64,000 bases of DNA from Tetracentron sinense (GCA_015143295.1 CM026565.1:11034041-11098040), one strand, 5' to 3'. Positions 45,291 through 55,552 are shown, counted from the stretch's first letter. Numbers and translations: made by a program. The notes: generated from the letters alone by a model not told the origin.

Positions 45291-45302
45291 GCTCTGATAC
45301 CA
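45291..45302 (-). other. Primer binding site of Gypsy element D
   Basis: The minus strand reads TGGTATCAGAGC, a perfect match to the complement of initiator tRNA-Met, a few bases inside the LTR border (TGTAGCCC at 45310 on the plus strand). Confidence 0.8.
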
Positions 45303-45309
45303 AAACTAA

Positions 45310-45870
45310 TGTAGCCCAAGGTAATTAAGGTTAATAATTCTCCAGTAAACAATCCAGGTAAGACCCAAAACTTTTAGGGTTTTGATTGTGTTAACAAATC
45401 CAATACCATTCACTTTTCAAAACCCCAAAAAATCCGTAAGTCAAATATGATGGTTTAGGATCCAAAATAAGCCTAATTAATATCCCAATCAAATTCTATA
45501 ACTTCCCCAAATAAAGTATTTTCGAAGTTTAGGGTTTCTCTAAATTCCAGGATTAAAAAATCCAAGCTTTAACTCCATTAAAGAATATCAAAATAATATT
45601 TAAATAACCCAACTTGATATCCAAAACACCCCCAATAGATCTAGGGATTGAGATAAATCAAATCCAACCAATATATAGAGTTTTGGCTATTTCAAGTTTT
45701 GAGAACCGGAGAAAATCAAATTATTTATATTTTTGGTTTAAGGAGAAAATCAATTTAGATCTATAATAGTTCTTCAATAACTCAAAAATCCATGCAGAAT
45801 AATTTCTAAAAAAAGTAGATGAAAAATACTTCCCGATCGATGGATAGTGCACGCTCTTCGATTCATGAAT
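45310..45870 (-). repeat. 5' LTR of Gypsy element D, partial
   Basis: It matches 17380-18650 in order: TTAATAATTCTC, CCAAATATGATGGTTTAGGATCC-like text, AGAGTTT.GG.TATTTC, CACGCTCTTCGATTC. The outer end beyond about 45870 is missing and replaced by hAT-like terminal sequence (45890-46023). Confidence 0.65.
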
Positions 45871-46025
45871 TTCTACATTATAAAAAAAAAACATTATGCA
45901 GGGTGTCCAAATTTTTCCTTGCATATTCAAGCGTTTCTTATCCATGAGTATCCAAGCGTATTCATGATACATATCTTAATTTCCCAGACCGATACGCCCT
46001 TCAATACAAATATTTTGAACCATGT
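45871..46025. other. hAT-like terminal remnant
   Basis: This 150-bp block has GAGTATCCAAGCGTATTCATGATACATATC and ends CAAATATTTTGAACCATG, like the termini at 374 and 43974. It sits between the broken Gypsy LTR and the LINE. Confidence 0.4.
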
Positions 46026-48655
46026 TTGCAACCTGAATACCATCCAAGATTTGTCGTCACAAAGGCACTCTGAGGTAAAGAGATACAAGAACCCATGACT
46101 ACCTTCAATTTGGATGCTTGAAATTTTGCCAAAAGTTTGTAAATGCCACCCAATTGACTAATTGGACGAAAGTCTTTGAGTTCCTCAACTCCTTTAACTT
46201 AAGGAATTAAGGCTATAAAGGTGTTGTTCAACATCCTATCAAACTAAGCTTCCTCATGGAACTCTTTTGCCACTTTGAGGAAATCTTGTCCCACAATGTC
46301 CCAACATTTTTTTTAAAAATCAATTGATAAGCCATCCGGACCTGGTGCCTTAACACCTTCCATACCTCTAACTAACCTCTGTATCTCCGCTTCCTCAAAG
46401 GGTGTTTCAAAAATATCCCTCTGCTCCTCCGACAGTCTATCAAAGGGCATTCTATAAAGTTTTGGACTCCAACTCTTCCTCTCTTTATAAAGGTCCTTGT
46501 AAAATTTGACGACTTCTGCCCAGATGTCCTTGTCACCCTCCAAACACTGTCCCTTCACTCTCAACCTTGAAATATAGTTGGATCTCCTATGAGATTGACT
46601 ACCTTATGGAAGAATCGAGTGTACTACTTTTTCAGGTTCCACTAAGCCTCGACTCTATATCAAAATGATACTCATCTCCTCTTTGGCACAATGGCCTATA
46701 TCTCACCCAAGAGCTTTGACATTCTCTCCAACAGGATTCCAAACACCTCTTTGTCCACCTTTTGAGTATTTTCTTTAACGCTTTCAACTTCAAACTGAAA
46801 ATCGTGCTCACGAAACCCAAAAACCTAGCATCTGACCAAACTTCCTTCACCAAATCCTTAAATCCAAAATGCTCCAACCTCATACTTTCAAATTTGAAAG
46901 ACCTAGGGCCACCCCTAAAAGCCTTTGTAGCTAACAAGATGGCAATGTGATCAAACATCAGTCTGGAAAGAGCCGATTGAGAGACATTTGGAAATCTTCA
47001 TTCCCATCTATCACAAAATAGTAATCACTCAATCCTACTCAACGATGGATTCTTCTGGAAATTCGACGAGGTAAAATGCCCCCTTTTAGAGGGGGATTCA
47101 TGAGATAACGCCTAAAGATAAAGTCTCTAAACTCACCCATCTTACTTCCTAAAGGACACCTCCCTCGTTTCTCTTGAGGGGACCGAAAAAATTTGAAAGC
47201 ACTGGCTAGACTCCACGGGGCCTCCCATCTAATACTTACACCCTCTAATTCTTGTCAAAACTCCTAAGAATCCACATTCCTAGTCAAGCCATAGACACCT
47301 GTAAACACCCATCAGCTAAGGAGCGAGAGAGGATCAAAAACGAGTATGTCCTTGCTTCCAAATCGATCACTTCTAAGAAATCTTTATCCCAGACTAACCA
47401 AATACCTCCTGATGCCCCTCTTGATGGAATCTTTACAACTCAGAACATAGTAAGCCCCACAATTCCTTGACAATACGATCCTCCATATCCTCCAATTTGG
47501 TTTCTTGAATGCACAAAATGGCTGGTTTTTTAGCTTGAACCAGTTGCCTAATCCCCAGCCTCTTATTCACCTGGCCTATTCCACTAATGTTCCAAGAGAT
47601 CGATCTGCATGCCATCACTTACCACACTGAAACCCTCTGACTTTCCTAACTTCTCCTTCACCACACTCCCCCTTTCTTCCTTCATAATTGATGTTGCATT
47701 CTAAATTCTTAAGCTCTTTCATCAACTTCCTCTTCTCACCATCCTTTACCCCTGAGGTCCCTATCGTCTCCCTAATCCAATTAGTATTCTCCAACTCCTG
47801 AAATAGGACCCTAACCTCCTTCTCGTGACACTCAAAAGAAACCCCCACTAACTATGCAAGACCCTCTTCTTGAATCTTGAGCTAGACAAACCTAAATCGA
47901 CCTCCACATACATCTCTTGACTTGACAAATCACGGTCCATGGACACTAATACTGATCCACCATCACTCAAGATGAGATCACCAACAACATTGTCCAACCC
48001 AACATCCATATTTCCGGCCCCTTCCTTACAAGCTTGCAGTATCATGTCTCCTTTGGACAACTCGCCTAAAACTGAAGGATTATCACCTCTGGAACAAATA
48101 ACTCTCCTTCTACCTGCCCTATCCTTGTTAGAAAACCGGATAAGAAAGGAAGAAGAGGGAGAGGGTTTAGGCATGCCTGAGATGGGAGCAGAGGATTTTT
48201 CATTAAGCTTTGCACAGCCCTTGACTGAGTTTCTTCTGTACAGTGAGCAAGAGGTGTATTTTCCTCCCCATTTGGAGATAAATAATGTCCTCACACTTGA
48301 TCCCGTGGCCCGCCTCTGCTTCTGCAAAACAAGGTGGAACCCGGTCAATTGGTCACTTTCAGGCACTGAAACCTTCTGCTATTTGAGTTAATACCGGTTC
48401 CAGCAACGGTGTGCTTTGGATTTCATATGTGTCTGGGCTCCAAAATGTAACCCTTAAATGAGTAGGACGGAGAAGCCCTACTCCTGCTTCTGATTCTATC
48501 CTGACTACCTTGGATCCCAAATCTGATACTTCGATATTGTTCTCTCAGGAGTTCTGCTGAAGCCACCTCACACTGAGCAAACAAGGGATCTAGAGATGAT
48601 TCCAGTGAGGACTCAATAAAGATACATTCAAAAGATAATTGAGACAAACATGAAT
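46026..48655 (-). mobile_element. LINE (L1-type), ORF1 end to early RT, minus strand
   Basis: Reading right to left: 48647-47848 is ORF1-like or linker sequence. At 47618-47433 is the start of the endonuclease (ISWNISGIGQVNKRLGIRQL, then ILCIQETKLEDM), and 46958-46632 is the endonuclease C-terminus and linker (KAFRGGPRSFKFESMRL). At 46564-46313 is the RT N-terminal extension (FYKDLYKERKSW, GMEGVKAPGPDGLSIDF), and RT text continues to about 46080 (NNTFIALIP, LKDFRPISQLGG). The rest of RT and the 3' end are missing, and the frame is broken several times. Confidence 0.85.
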
Positions 48656-49111
48656 TTCTTTATACCGGTATCCTAATTTGTGGTAATTCTTGGAATTCAC
48701 ATATTTATAATTGCTGGTTAGCACAAAATGTGATTTCATGAAGAGTTTGAAGAAGATATGGGGAGTGACACGACATGCTTGTAGGAGTGGCACCGGCAAT
48801 AATAACAGTAGTGTGGTGTTGGTGATGTTGGAAACTCTCAACTCTCCTGTACAGAGTCCATAACATGGAACAGAACTAAGAAAACGCATAAATATGACAG
48901 AATTCACCAACAACAACAATTCATGCGTTGAATTTAACAACAACGAAGCTACTCGTCTGCAACTATAATCAAGAAATATGTACACATAATATAAAAATTA
49001 TACATGAAATTACGTTTCTGTCAAACTAGAATCATTTAAAACTCAATTGCAGTTTTGACGAATGCAAGGAAATGAAGATTCAGCCCAATTATAAATTAAA
49101 GCTTTACTTAC
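48656..49111 (-). other. First 450 bp of MSR intron 1
   Basis: Sequence immediately downstream of exon 1 without transposon similarity; probably original intron. The host donor site GTAAGT is at its right end. Confidence 0.6.
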
Positions 49112-49213
49112 TTCAGGCGGATCGAAGTGATCTTTCTTGATCATGTTTGCAAGCATTGCGAACATAGTTAGAGTAAGAAAAGCAGCCACAACCTGCCTGA
49201 GATCCACCGACAT
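49112..49213 (-). CDS. MSR: MSR-like gene, exon 1 (start codon, membrane anchor)
   Basis: This is the first coding exon of a MANNAN SYNTHESIS-RELATED-like protein, a Golgi GT106/O-fucosyltransferase-like protein that in Arabidopsis (MSR1, MSR2) supports glucomannan synthesis. The exon encodes 34 residues beginning MSVDLRQVVAAFLTLTMF, close to the MAVDLRQVVAG start of the Arabidopsis proteins as I remember them. Residues 8-26 are hydrophobic and flanked by charged residues, as expected for a type II signal anchor, with KKDHFD following on the lumenal side. The ATG has an A at -3. The exon ends after a complete GAA codon at a consensus donor (GTAAGT) at 49111-49106, so the splice phase is 0. 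That matches the phase-0 start of exon 2, 47 kb away. Function is inferred from homology; the match of sequence and phase is seen directly. Confidence 0.9.
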
Positions 49214-49600
49214 TGTTCAGATCCAGACCAAAGAAGACACAACAGAGACCTTCCACTCTCACTCACTACTCTCAGATCTCTGATGTAACAATCGACATTA
49301 CCAGGGGAAAAAAAACCCGCAATGCCAACACCTCTGTAAGAATCAGAATCGAGAGTCCGGATTGAAAAAAAAATCAGAAACCATTGATCAGAACGAAACA
49401 AGAAAACAGCTGAGTTTCAAAAGAAATCCAGAAAAACCTAACTTTCCAACCAAAAGTTACAGCTTTGCCGCTTGGCTTTAAAATAGCGCTTTTATTGGAT
49501 ACTCGATTGTCTGATTCAATTGATAGCAATAGATTGAGGACCCACGCCTCAAACGAGAAAACAGAAAACAATGGATAGCCTTAATTCTCCATTTCTTTAC
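49214..49600 (-). promoter_or_regulatory. 5' UTR and core promoter region of the MSR-like gene
   Basis: Upstream of the ATG the minus strand is GA/CT-rich (GTGAGTGAGAGTGGAAGG), as in many plant leaders. About 265-285 bp upstream there are a TATA-like TATTTTAAAG (49485-49476) and a CCAAT box (ATCCAATAAAAG, 49500-49489). These are motif matches only. No transcription start can be read from sequence. Confidence 0.4.
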
Positions 49601-50462
49601 AAAAATAATAATTTTAAAAATAAAAAAAACGTGCTATTTTTGCCCGGTTCGGTTGTACTATAAATAAATAAAATGTACGGTAAACATGTTTCTGTTCTCT
49701 CTTTTTAAAAATTAATAACAAAATTTTTTTTTAAAATATAAAACATGACGACCACACCATCCACCACCAAAATCACTCACCACAACCACCACCATCCATC
49801 ACCCACCACCCACCACCACCACCACTACCTACCACTAACCTCCACCACATATTAGAATTGTTTATTCACTAATAAGTTTATCATATATACCAAACACATT
49901 TTTTTGTTTTCCTTTATTTAAAACAAGAAACAATTAGTAATGTCAAACATGTTTTCTACTTAAAGAATTTGAAATTAGAAAGTCGTTTCCAGTTTCTAAA
50001 AATAGAAAAACGGAAGTATATCCAAACGGCCCCTTATATTTCTACTTTTACCTAAAAATAAAGAAAAATGCTTAGCTTACCAGCAGTTGCATTTATGTAA
50101 TGAAATGGTCCGTCCTCATTAGTTTATGTCCCATTTTTTATGTAGAGACCCAAATTTACATTTATTAGGGTATATTTTCCGAGTTCAATACATTCCTTAG
50201 AATACATGTGCTTACTTATTTTTATATTCTGTACATGTTTCATTGGGTTTTTATTAGCATGTGTAGGTGCAAGTTTGTAGCAAATAGATCTTGCATGACA
50301 AGAGCTTTAGTTTCTACAATTTAGGTTGTTTTTCATTTGATGTCATGTAACTTATTTGGAGTTATGTAATGACCTAATTCATCGTTTAATATGTTTGGGT
50401 GAGTTTGTGTCAAGTCATGTACTTCAGTTTGGTTTTGTCACGAAATTGCCAAAGGGAGAGAT
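49601..50462. other. Upstream flank with a CCA-rich low-complexity tract
   Basis: AT-rich flank of the host gene. A (CCA/CAC)-rich tract lies at 49741-49855 (CACCACCCACCACCACCACC). No gene. The end of the block (AATTGCCAAAGGGAGAGAT, to 50462) looks like the polypurine tract of a decayed Copia element. Confidence 0.55.
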
Positions 50463-51120
50463 TGTAAGTCCATATTTTGGTATTGGCTTATTATGTTGTC
50501 AAAACAGTGTGTCCTGTGTCTTGTGTCATTGCCTACAAGCATCGAAGACAAGTGAAAATGAACACCAAAGAAGATCAACTGAAGACATTCTGATCATCGC
50601 TTTCGTTTCACTCATAGGATGTTAAGTGACCTAGATACATAGCTTATACCTTGGATGAATTGACCTAGTAAAGTTTGTTTACCTTAAGTGGTTAGTGGCT
50701 TGCCCTTGATTGAAGTTTTCGAGTCAAATTTGATGAAATTATCTTTTTATCAATAGAGGGGTATTTTGGTCATTTTTACTAATCCAAAATTTATATAACT
50801 TTTAGGGTAAATTCTAGATGACCTAAAGTAATTATGGTTCAAATTTCAGCTTAATCTAATAAGAATCAAGCTCTCTAGCAAAACTGTAAATGTGGTGAAT
50901 AGTAATCGCATGAATAATTTTTTGTTAGCCTTTAGGTTTTCCACCTAAGGTGACATCATTAATTTTGATGATAACACGATAATGTAATGTCATTATGTTA
51001 CTAATGTCTCAATTGAGTTTATGTGAAAATCAGAATACCAAGAGCATTATAAAAGTCATTCAAGAAAAAAACTGAAAATGACATCATTCATGAGAAGATG
51101 TGAGACTCGAAAAGGTAGAG
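50463..51120 (+). repeat. Copia LTR remnants upstream of the host gene
   Basis: TGTAAGTCCATATTTTGGTA at 50463 directly follows a purine-rich AAAGGGAGAGAT, like a 3' LTR start. At 50923 TGTTAGCCTTTAGG ... CATTAATTTTGATGATAACA is clearly related to the first 80-100 bp of the SIRE-like Copia LTR at 19445 but diverged and truncated. Both are fossils. Confidence 0.55.
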
Positions 51121-51929
51121 GACCCACGGGTCTAGTAATCACTGCTCTAAAAAAATTAGAAGTTGAAGGTTAGGGTTTCTTCTTTTCATAATTAGGGCTT
51201 TTTTTTTTAATAGTTGGTAAGGGATAATCTAAACACACACACACATAATCAGACCTAGGGTAACCACTGAGGTGTCATAAGAGTAAACCCATACACTCAC
51301 TCTAAAAGGGCTTGACTTAAGGAGGAGCTATGAACCCTTATACACCCCTGCAAATTCAAGTCACTAGACAATGTGGGACTCGAAAAGATTGATTCTTCAA
51401 AGAGGTTGATTCTTCAAAGAGGAGATTTTTTTTAAAAATTCCTGATTTAATAAGAAAATTATCAAATTACCGGAATTATATTTATATAGTCATTTTTAAG
51501 CATGTGTTGGGTCTTTATGCATGTGTTGGGTCTACGCCCACCTTTTCCAAAAAGAGTTCTTGTTTTTAGTGTTTCTTATTTTGCAAAAACAAAATAAAAA
51601 AAATTCAGAAAGAAGATTCTTGCTTTAAATTGCCATGTGATTTACATGTCTTGCATCCCATACTTGTACACAATTGAATATTTGTTTAAAAAGCTAAACA
51701 TGATCTAGGCTAAACAAGTGATGATAATGCATCTATTCAAATTCTTGGGGTGTTTAAAAATTAGACGTGTCTACTTTTCATAGTTAGAAGCTTATTCACT
51801 TGTGTCATGCTTTGTCCCTTTCACATGCACTCAATTGTATCTAATAAAAGGTCTAAGTCCCAAATCTATAGGTATTTGACTTATCCCTAATACTTTCGGT
51901 GCAAACCCAGACTCTTGTTGACCATTAAA
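51121..51929. other. Intergenic sequence without recognised gene
   Basis: AT-rich with a short (AC)n run at 51231-51243 and a duplicated GCATGTGTTGGGTCT at 51502/51519. I see no coding or structured element. Confidence 0.5.
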
Positions 51930-53000
51930 TGTCTTCTTTAGGAGTCAAAACCGATGATTCTTTAAAAGGAATTTTATGTGCCCCATATATAATGATCTTA
52001 TTACTATGATGCAATCTTTTTGAACAATTTTGGTCGCCACATAATGGACAAGCATAATACCCCTTGACAGTGCAATTGCTCTAGTTTCCATATGCAGAAA
52101 AATTGTTGATTGTTTACAATAATACAACTTTCAACGTAAATGATTGTTGCTTGTGGGCATCATAAGCTTCAATTCCTACCTCCTATAAAGTCTTCAGATC
52201 GTCAAACAATGGTGCAAGATAGACATGAATATCGTTGCCAGGTTGTTTTGGACCGGATATCACCAATATCAACAACATAAATTTTCTTTTCATACATAAC
52301 CACGACGAAAGGCTGTAGCTGGTGAATAAAAGTGGCCAACAACTATGTTTGGTGCTCATGTTACCATGTGAATTTACCCAATCTACTGAAAGGGCTAACC
52401 AGAGGTTTCTTGATTCAGAACCAAATTCCGGGCATTTGTTGTCTATTAGCTTCCATTGTAGAGAGTTTGAAGGATGGCGCATTTTGCCATCAATTGATCT
52501 ATCACAAGCATGTCATTCCAAGTTCTTCATTGTCTCTTCAGGATGAAACATTCTTCTAAATTTTGGGATAGACACAAAGTACTACAATACTTTTGCAGGC
52601 ACCCCCTCAGATACCTTCTTAGTAACCTTCTTTATCTTCCATCTCGAGGTTCCACAAGTGGGGCATGTAGTTTCATTGTTGTAGTCCTTCGAGTAAAATA
52701 TGCAATCGTTGGGACATGCACGTATTTTCTCATAATTCATACCTAATGCATTCAACATGTTCTTGGCATCATACATGGATTTTAGAAGTACGCTATCCTT
52801 AGGGAGTATGTCAACCAACAAACTCAAAAGATCTGAAAAGTTCTTGTCAGACCATCCATTCCTTGCTTTGATGTTGTACAACTTCACTAATGCAGACAAC
52901 TTTGTAAGCTTTAGGCAATCAGGATATAATGGTTTTTCGGCATCTTCAAGCAATTCTTGAAACAATTCGGGATTGGCCATAAATTTCTCGTGTTGCCTAA
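51930..53000 (-). pseudogene. CACTA (En/Spm) TNP2-type transposase fragment
   Basis: The minus strand at 52980-52582 encodes 132 residues with LFQELLEDAEKPLYPDC, KLSALVKLYNIKARNGWSDK, LNALGMNYEKIRACPNDCIF and TCPTCGTSRWK, the N-terminal part of TNP2 transposases with its zinc-binding cysteines. At 52482-52183 a shifted frame continues the domain (MRHPSNSLQWKLIDNKCPEF, PKQPGNDIHVYLAPLFDDLK). Remnants of the next part (YYACPLCGDQN-like) run to about 51930. There are at least two frame breaks and both element ends are unidentified; it is a dead fragment. Confidence 0.85.
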
Positions 53001-53469
53001 ACCATTTTTACTGTTGTCGGATCATCGACTGTCACATTGGATGAGGTCTCAATTTCAAATTCCTGAAAGACAATGAACAAGATTTTTCGCCATGCCAGAA
53101 CCATGTTAATTTTATACCTTCAATACCATGTATACATAGATGATTCCTTCAATTACAATCTAGGTTTTTAAATTTATACATTTGGTGCATGGACATAATA
53201 TTCCACCTGAGACAGTACATGATTTTAATTTTACAAACTCGATAAATTTATCGACTCCCTTATCATATGCTTCTGATGTTCTATGTCACAACCTAAAATC
53301 CTACCTAGAAGTTATAAGACTTTGGTATCGTGACTTATACTTCAAACCATCCTGCAAGAGCATAATAGGCACGCTAAAAGGTGAACCTAAAATTTCTTCT
53401 TTAGTACACAACCTTCCAAGTGACAACATGAACTAACGACTGTAATAGAAACTAAAACCTGTATACATG
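53001..53469. other. Flank of the CACTA fragment
   Basis: AT-rich sequence without clear coding similarity, possibly more decayed CACTA DNA. CACTA termini (CACTA...TAGTG with subterminal repeats) were not found. Confidence 0.4.
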
Positions 53470-54982
53470 TGTTAGCGCATAAATTGTTCTTTTCTTATCA
53501 AATTTCCTCCATTGTTGTATGGAGTTTATTGTTTGTTGTGGGGGACTATCCTTCCAATCTGAGTAAACTCAGACTGTTAATTACCTTCCCTATTTGGGGA
53601 AGTACATCTGATTAAGAAGAATGATTAAAAAAGAACCAAATATTTTGAATAAAATATTTTATTTATTCAATGGGGTTGCCCAGATCCCATGTAGGCATTA
53701 CAAGATACCTCATAGAGGTTTTAGCATTAAAAAAGAAAGAAAAGAAAGAGAGTTAGTCATATTGAGGGTTCACTTAGTATTCTCCATATGGGGAGATCCT
53801 TCTTCTTCCTCATTGGGTGTTGTTGTTCCTGTAAAAAAAAAAGAAAGCTTTTTGTTTCTTCCCTTGTACGTGCGTGGATATTTTTGCATTGGGAGTCTCT
53901 TGTGAGAAACTCCCTCTTTTATATATTTTGGAGAGTCCTCTTTGGACTCTCCTTTGACTTCCTATTTTTAGAAAATCAAAAGAGGCCAACTCTCCTTAGA
54001 GAGGGTCATCTGTCCATTAACAGCTAGTTTCTCTTATCTTAGAGAAACCACAAGGATGGAAGTCCTTTTTGAAGGATTCCAAAATTGGTTTCCTTTTCTA
54101 GGAAACCTGGGAGAATTCAAACTTTCCCCTAAAAAGGGAAAAGATTCTTATCTTTCCAGAAAAGGGAAGAGATAACTTCCCCTTTCGAATAGGCTGCTAT
54201 ATGGCACTTTCTCATTAGAGAAATAGAGGATCTCTATCTTGGGATCCCTCAAAGCTGGCAGAGAGTCCTTTTTATTAAGGATTCCCTACCATATGGCGGT
54301 CAAATAATGGTTGCCATCTGGGAAAGGACCCTTAGCCTTTGGAGAAGGCATTTTGCCTTCTCTTTCTCCAGAATCAAAGAGAACTCTGGTTCTTTTCCAG
54401 AGCTCTCTTCTCTTTTCAAAGAAGAATTTCCTTCTTCTTTGCTTCGATCATCCCTTTTTAAGGTATGTTTGATCCAATCTTCAAGGAAGAAACCCTTTCT
54501 TGGCTCTTCAGAGAAAGGGGATGAGGACTTTCCTCATCCAAAAGCTTCAGAATGTCTCTATGGACATTTTGATCAGTTTTCGGGTGACATTGACCGGAGT
54601 TTTAAGGTTTTCCGATGAGGAAAACTTGAAGGGTCATCTAAAAGATAACCTTCTGTTTGCAGACTTATCTGCGGACTGAATTCGTCCATGGACTTTTGTC
54701 CGCAAATTTTAATTTAATGTCTGCGGGTGCAATACCTACTGGCATTAATTATTGCCCGCAGACATTTTATCCGCGGACTTGGACTTTTCCAAATTTTGGT
54801 TAAGTCCAAAAGTTTGTCTACAGACTTTGGAATTTTTCCAAATTTTGGTTGAATCCAAAAGTTTATCCACAGACTTGGACTTTTCCAATTTTGGTTAAAT
54901 CCAAAAAGGTTTATCCATGAAATGTGATGATAATTTTTTAATCAGTAAATGATCTATATATATATGTACCCTTACTGACTTC
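53470..54982. repeat. Array of about 25-30 consecutive different hairpins; probable Tat 3' LTR
   Basis: Nearly every 40-50 bp contains a local inverted repeat of its own sequence. Perfect stems include 53558-53573 (7 bp), 53645-53670 (9), 53930-53952 (9), 54027-54048 (8), 54087-54107 (8), 54342-54362 (9), 54417-54441 (10), 54493-54519 (8), 54519-54539 (9), 54607-54625 (7) and 54716-54766 (12, or 16 with a bulge). Loops are mostly 3-11 bases, longer in the last. The block is bounded by TGTTAGCGC and ...ACTTCA and followed by CTTTTTTTCTTTT, the complement of a polypurine tract. It could therefore be a 1.5-kb LTR on the minus strand. At 54770-54905 a unit with CCAAATTTTGGTT occurs three times. 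Confidence 0.65.
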
Positions 54983-54984
54983 AT

Positions 54985-54999
54985 GCTTTTTTTCTTTTG
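54985..54999 (-). other. Probable polypurine tract of the Tat element
   Basis: The minus strand reads CAAAAGAAAAAAAGC, followed after two bases by TGAAGTCAGTAAGG, a possible LTR start. On the plus strand the same bases look like a splice acceptor (TTTTTTTCTTTTGCAG) just before the ATG of the antisense ORF; both readings are possible. Confidence 0.45.
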
Positions 55000-55003
55000 C
55001 AGA

Positions 55004-55552
55004 ATGAATCTTTCATCACAACATGCTTTGAGATGGAATGTCCCTGACCAATCGAAGATCAATGAAGTCGGGTTTATCTTCATTCGTTTTTTTAAGACTA
55101 CAAAGGATCTTATCATTGATAAGACTGAAGTTGTCGAGCTGCGTGACTTGGCAAAGCAGATAGAAATGAGCAATGCTTTAATATTTTCTTATAACATTAT
55201 CATTAGTTTAATAATAAAATGCCATAAAGACAAACTCGATATCTTGGAACCTCTTAAAAATTTAGATGTTCTTGACGGTGAGCTTAAGCATGCGCTAAAG
55301 GGAATATGTTGTATTCTATCCATCGATCTTGATGAAGCTAGCCTGGGTTGCTTGATACTGCTGAACAACCTCCTCACTGATGTGGAGGGGCCTGCTTTTC
55401 AAGGTATTGCTTATTCAGCTTTGCAGCTTGCCGCAGTTGGCAACACTAAGAGACAATTCCAGGCTCAGATTCCAGATGTCACCTCTGCTGCTATTGATGG
55501 GCTAGAATCCTCCCTTGGAGATGGATCAGCACCAAAGATGATGGTGAAGTAG
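55004..55552 (+). CDS. Antisense ORF in the 3' region of the Tat element, unknown function
   Basis: From the ATG at 55004 a 182-residue frame runs to a stop at 55552, opposite to the Tat polyprotein. The protein starts [15 protein letters not shown] and is rich in Leu and Ile with likely helices ([38 protein letters not shown]). I recognise no domain. Downstream is a duplicated ATAACATATTCTCAAGATAC segment (55665-55740) and an AATAAA at 55797. Antisense ORFs of about this size in the same place are known from Grande-like Tat elements, so this is the most likely identity. An independent small plant gene is less likely. It is open for its full length, notable inside a broken element. Confidence 0.5.
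   Translation: MNLSSQHALRWNVPDQSKINEVGFIFIRFFKTTKDLIIDKTEVVELRDLAKQIEMSNALIFSYNIIISLIIKCHKDKLDILEPLKNLDVLDGELKHALKGICCILSIDLDEASLGCLILLNNLLTDVEGPAFQGIAYSALQLAAVGNTKRQFQAQIPDVTSAAIDGLESSLGDGSAPKMMVK

Larger units (their letters stand above)
17365..45870 (-). mobile_element. Much-invaded Gypsy element D (chromovirus-like), minus strand
   Basis: Two diverged LTR-like segments (17365-18842 and 45310-45870) share TTAATAATTCTC.A.TAAACAATC and following blocks. They enclose parts in the right order for a minus-strand Gypsy element: a tRNA-Met-type primer binding site (45291-45302), gag and protease (43975-45290), RT and RNase H (36390-37950), integrase (35492-36163 continuing at 18843-19271). Protein text such as VVFLGFVVSSKGVEMDPEKV with VRSFHGLATF is typical of plant chromoviruses. 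It is the oldest layer of this block and is broken many times. It contains a nested solo LTR with a Copia element, two MITEs, a further solo LTR and unassigned DNA. Confidence 0.75.
1961..49111 (-). other. Intron 1 of the MSR-like gene, about 47 kb, filled with transposons
   Basis: The interval is bounded by a consensus donor (GTAAGT at 49111-49106) and acceptor (TTTCCTTAG ending at 1961) with matching phase 0. Exon 1 plus exon 2 reads as a continuous MSR N-terminus without missing residues, so no coding exon is needed between them. Nearly all of it can be assigned to nested LTR elements, LINEs and DNA transposons. Sequence that may be original intron remains at about 1961-2490 and 48656-49111. 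Typical plant introns are a few hundred bases. A transcript crossing it must pass many element promoters and poly(A) signals on both strands. Confidence 0.88.

Noticed and set aside
47939-48391. 150-codon plus-strand ORF
   Set aside because: It is the antisense shadow of the minus-strand LINE coding sequence at 47848-48366. It has no homology of its own.
1961-49111. Possibility that exon 1 belongs to a separate gene or a truncated paralogue
   Set aside because: Splice phase 0 matches on both sides, the protein joins without gap compared with MSR proteins as I remember them, and both parts are on the same strand. Proof needs a cDNA.
54949-54970. TATATATATATG as promoter of the antisense ORF
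   Set aside because: Only about 40 bp before the ATG and just inside the probable LTR end. A simple AT run is not enough evidence, so I did not list it as a promoter.
53470-54982. Pararetrovirus (caulimovirus) leader or rRNA-like structured RNA
   Set aside because: No caulimovirus genes are adjacent, the structure is many small hairpins and not one long one, and there is no similarity to rRNA or tRNA. LTR context explains the borders better.
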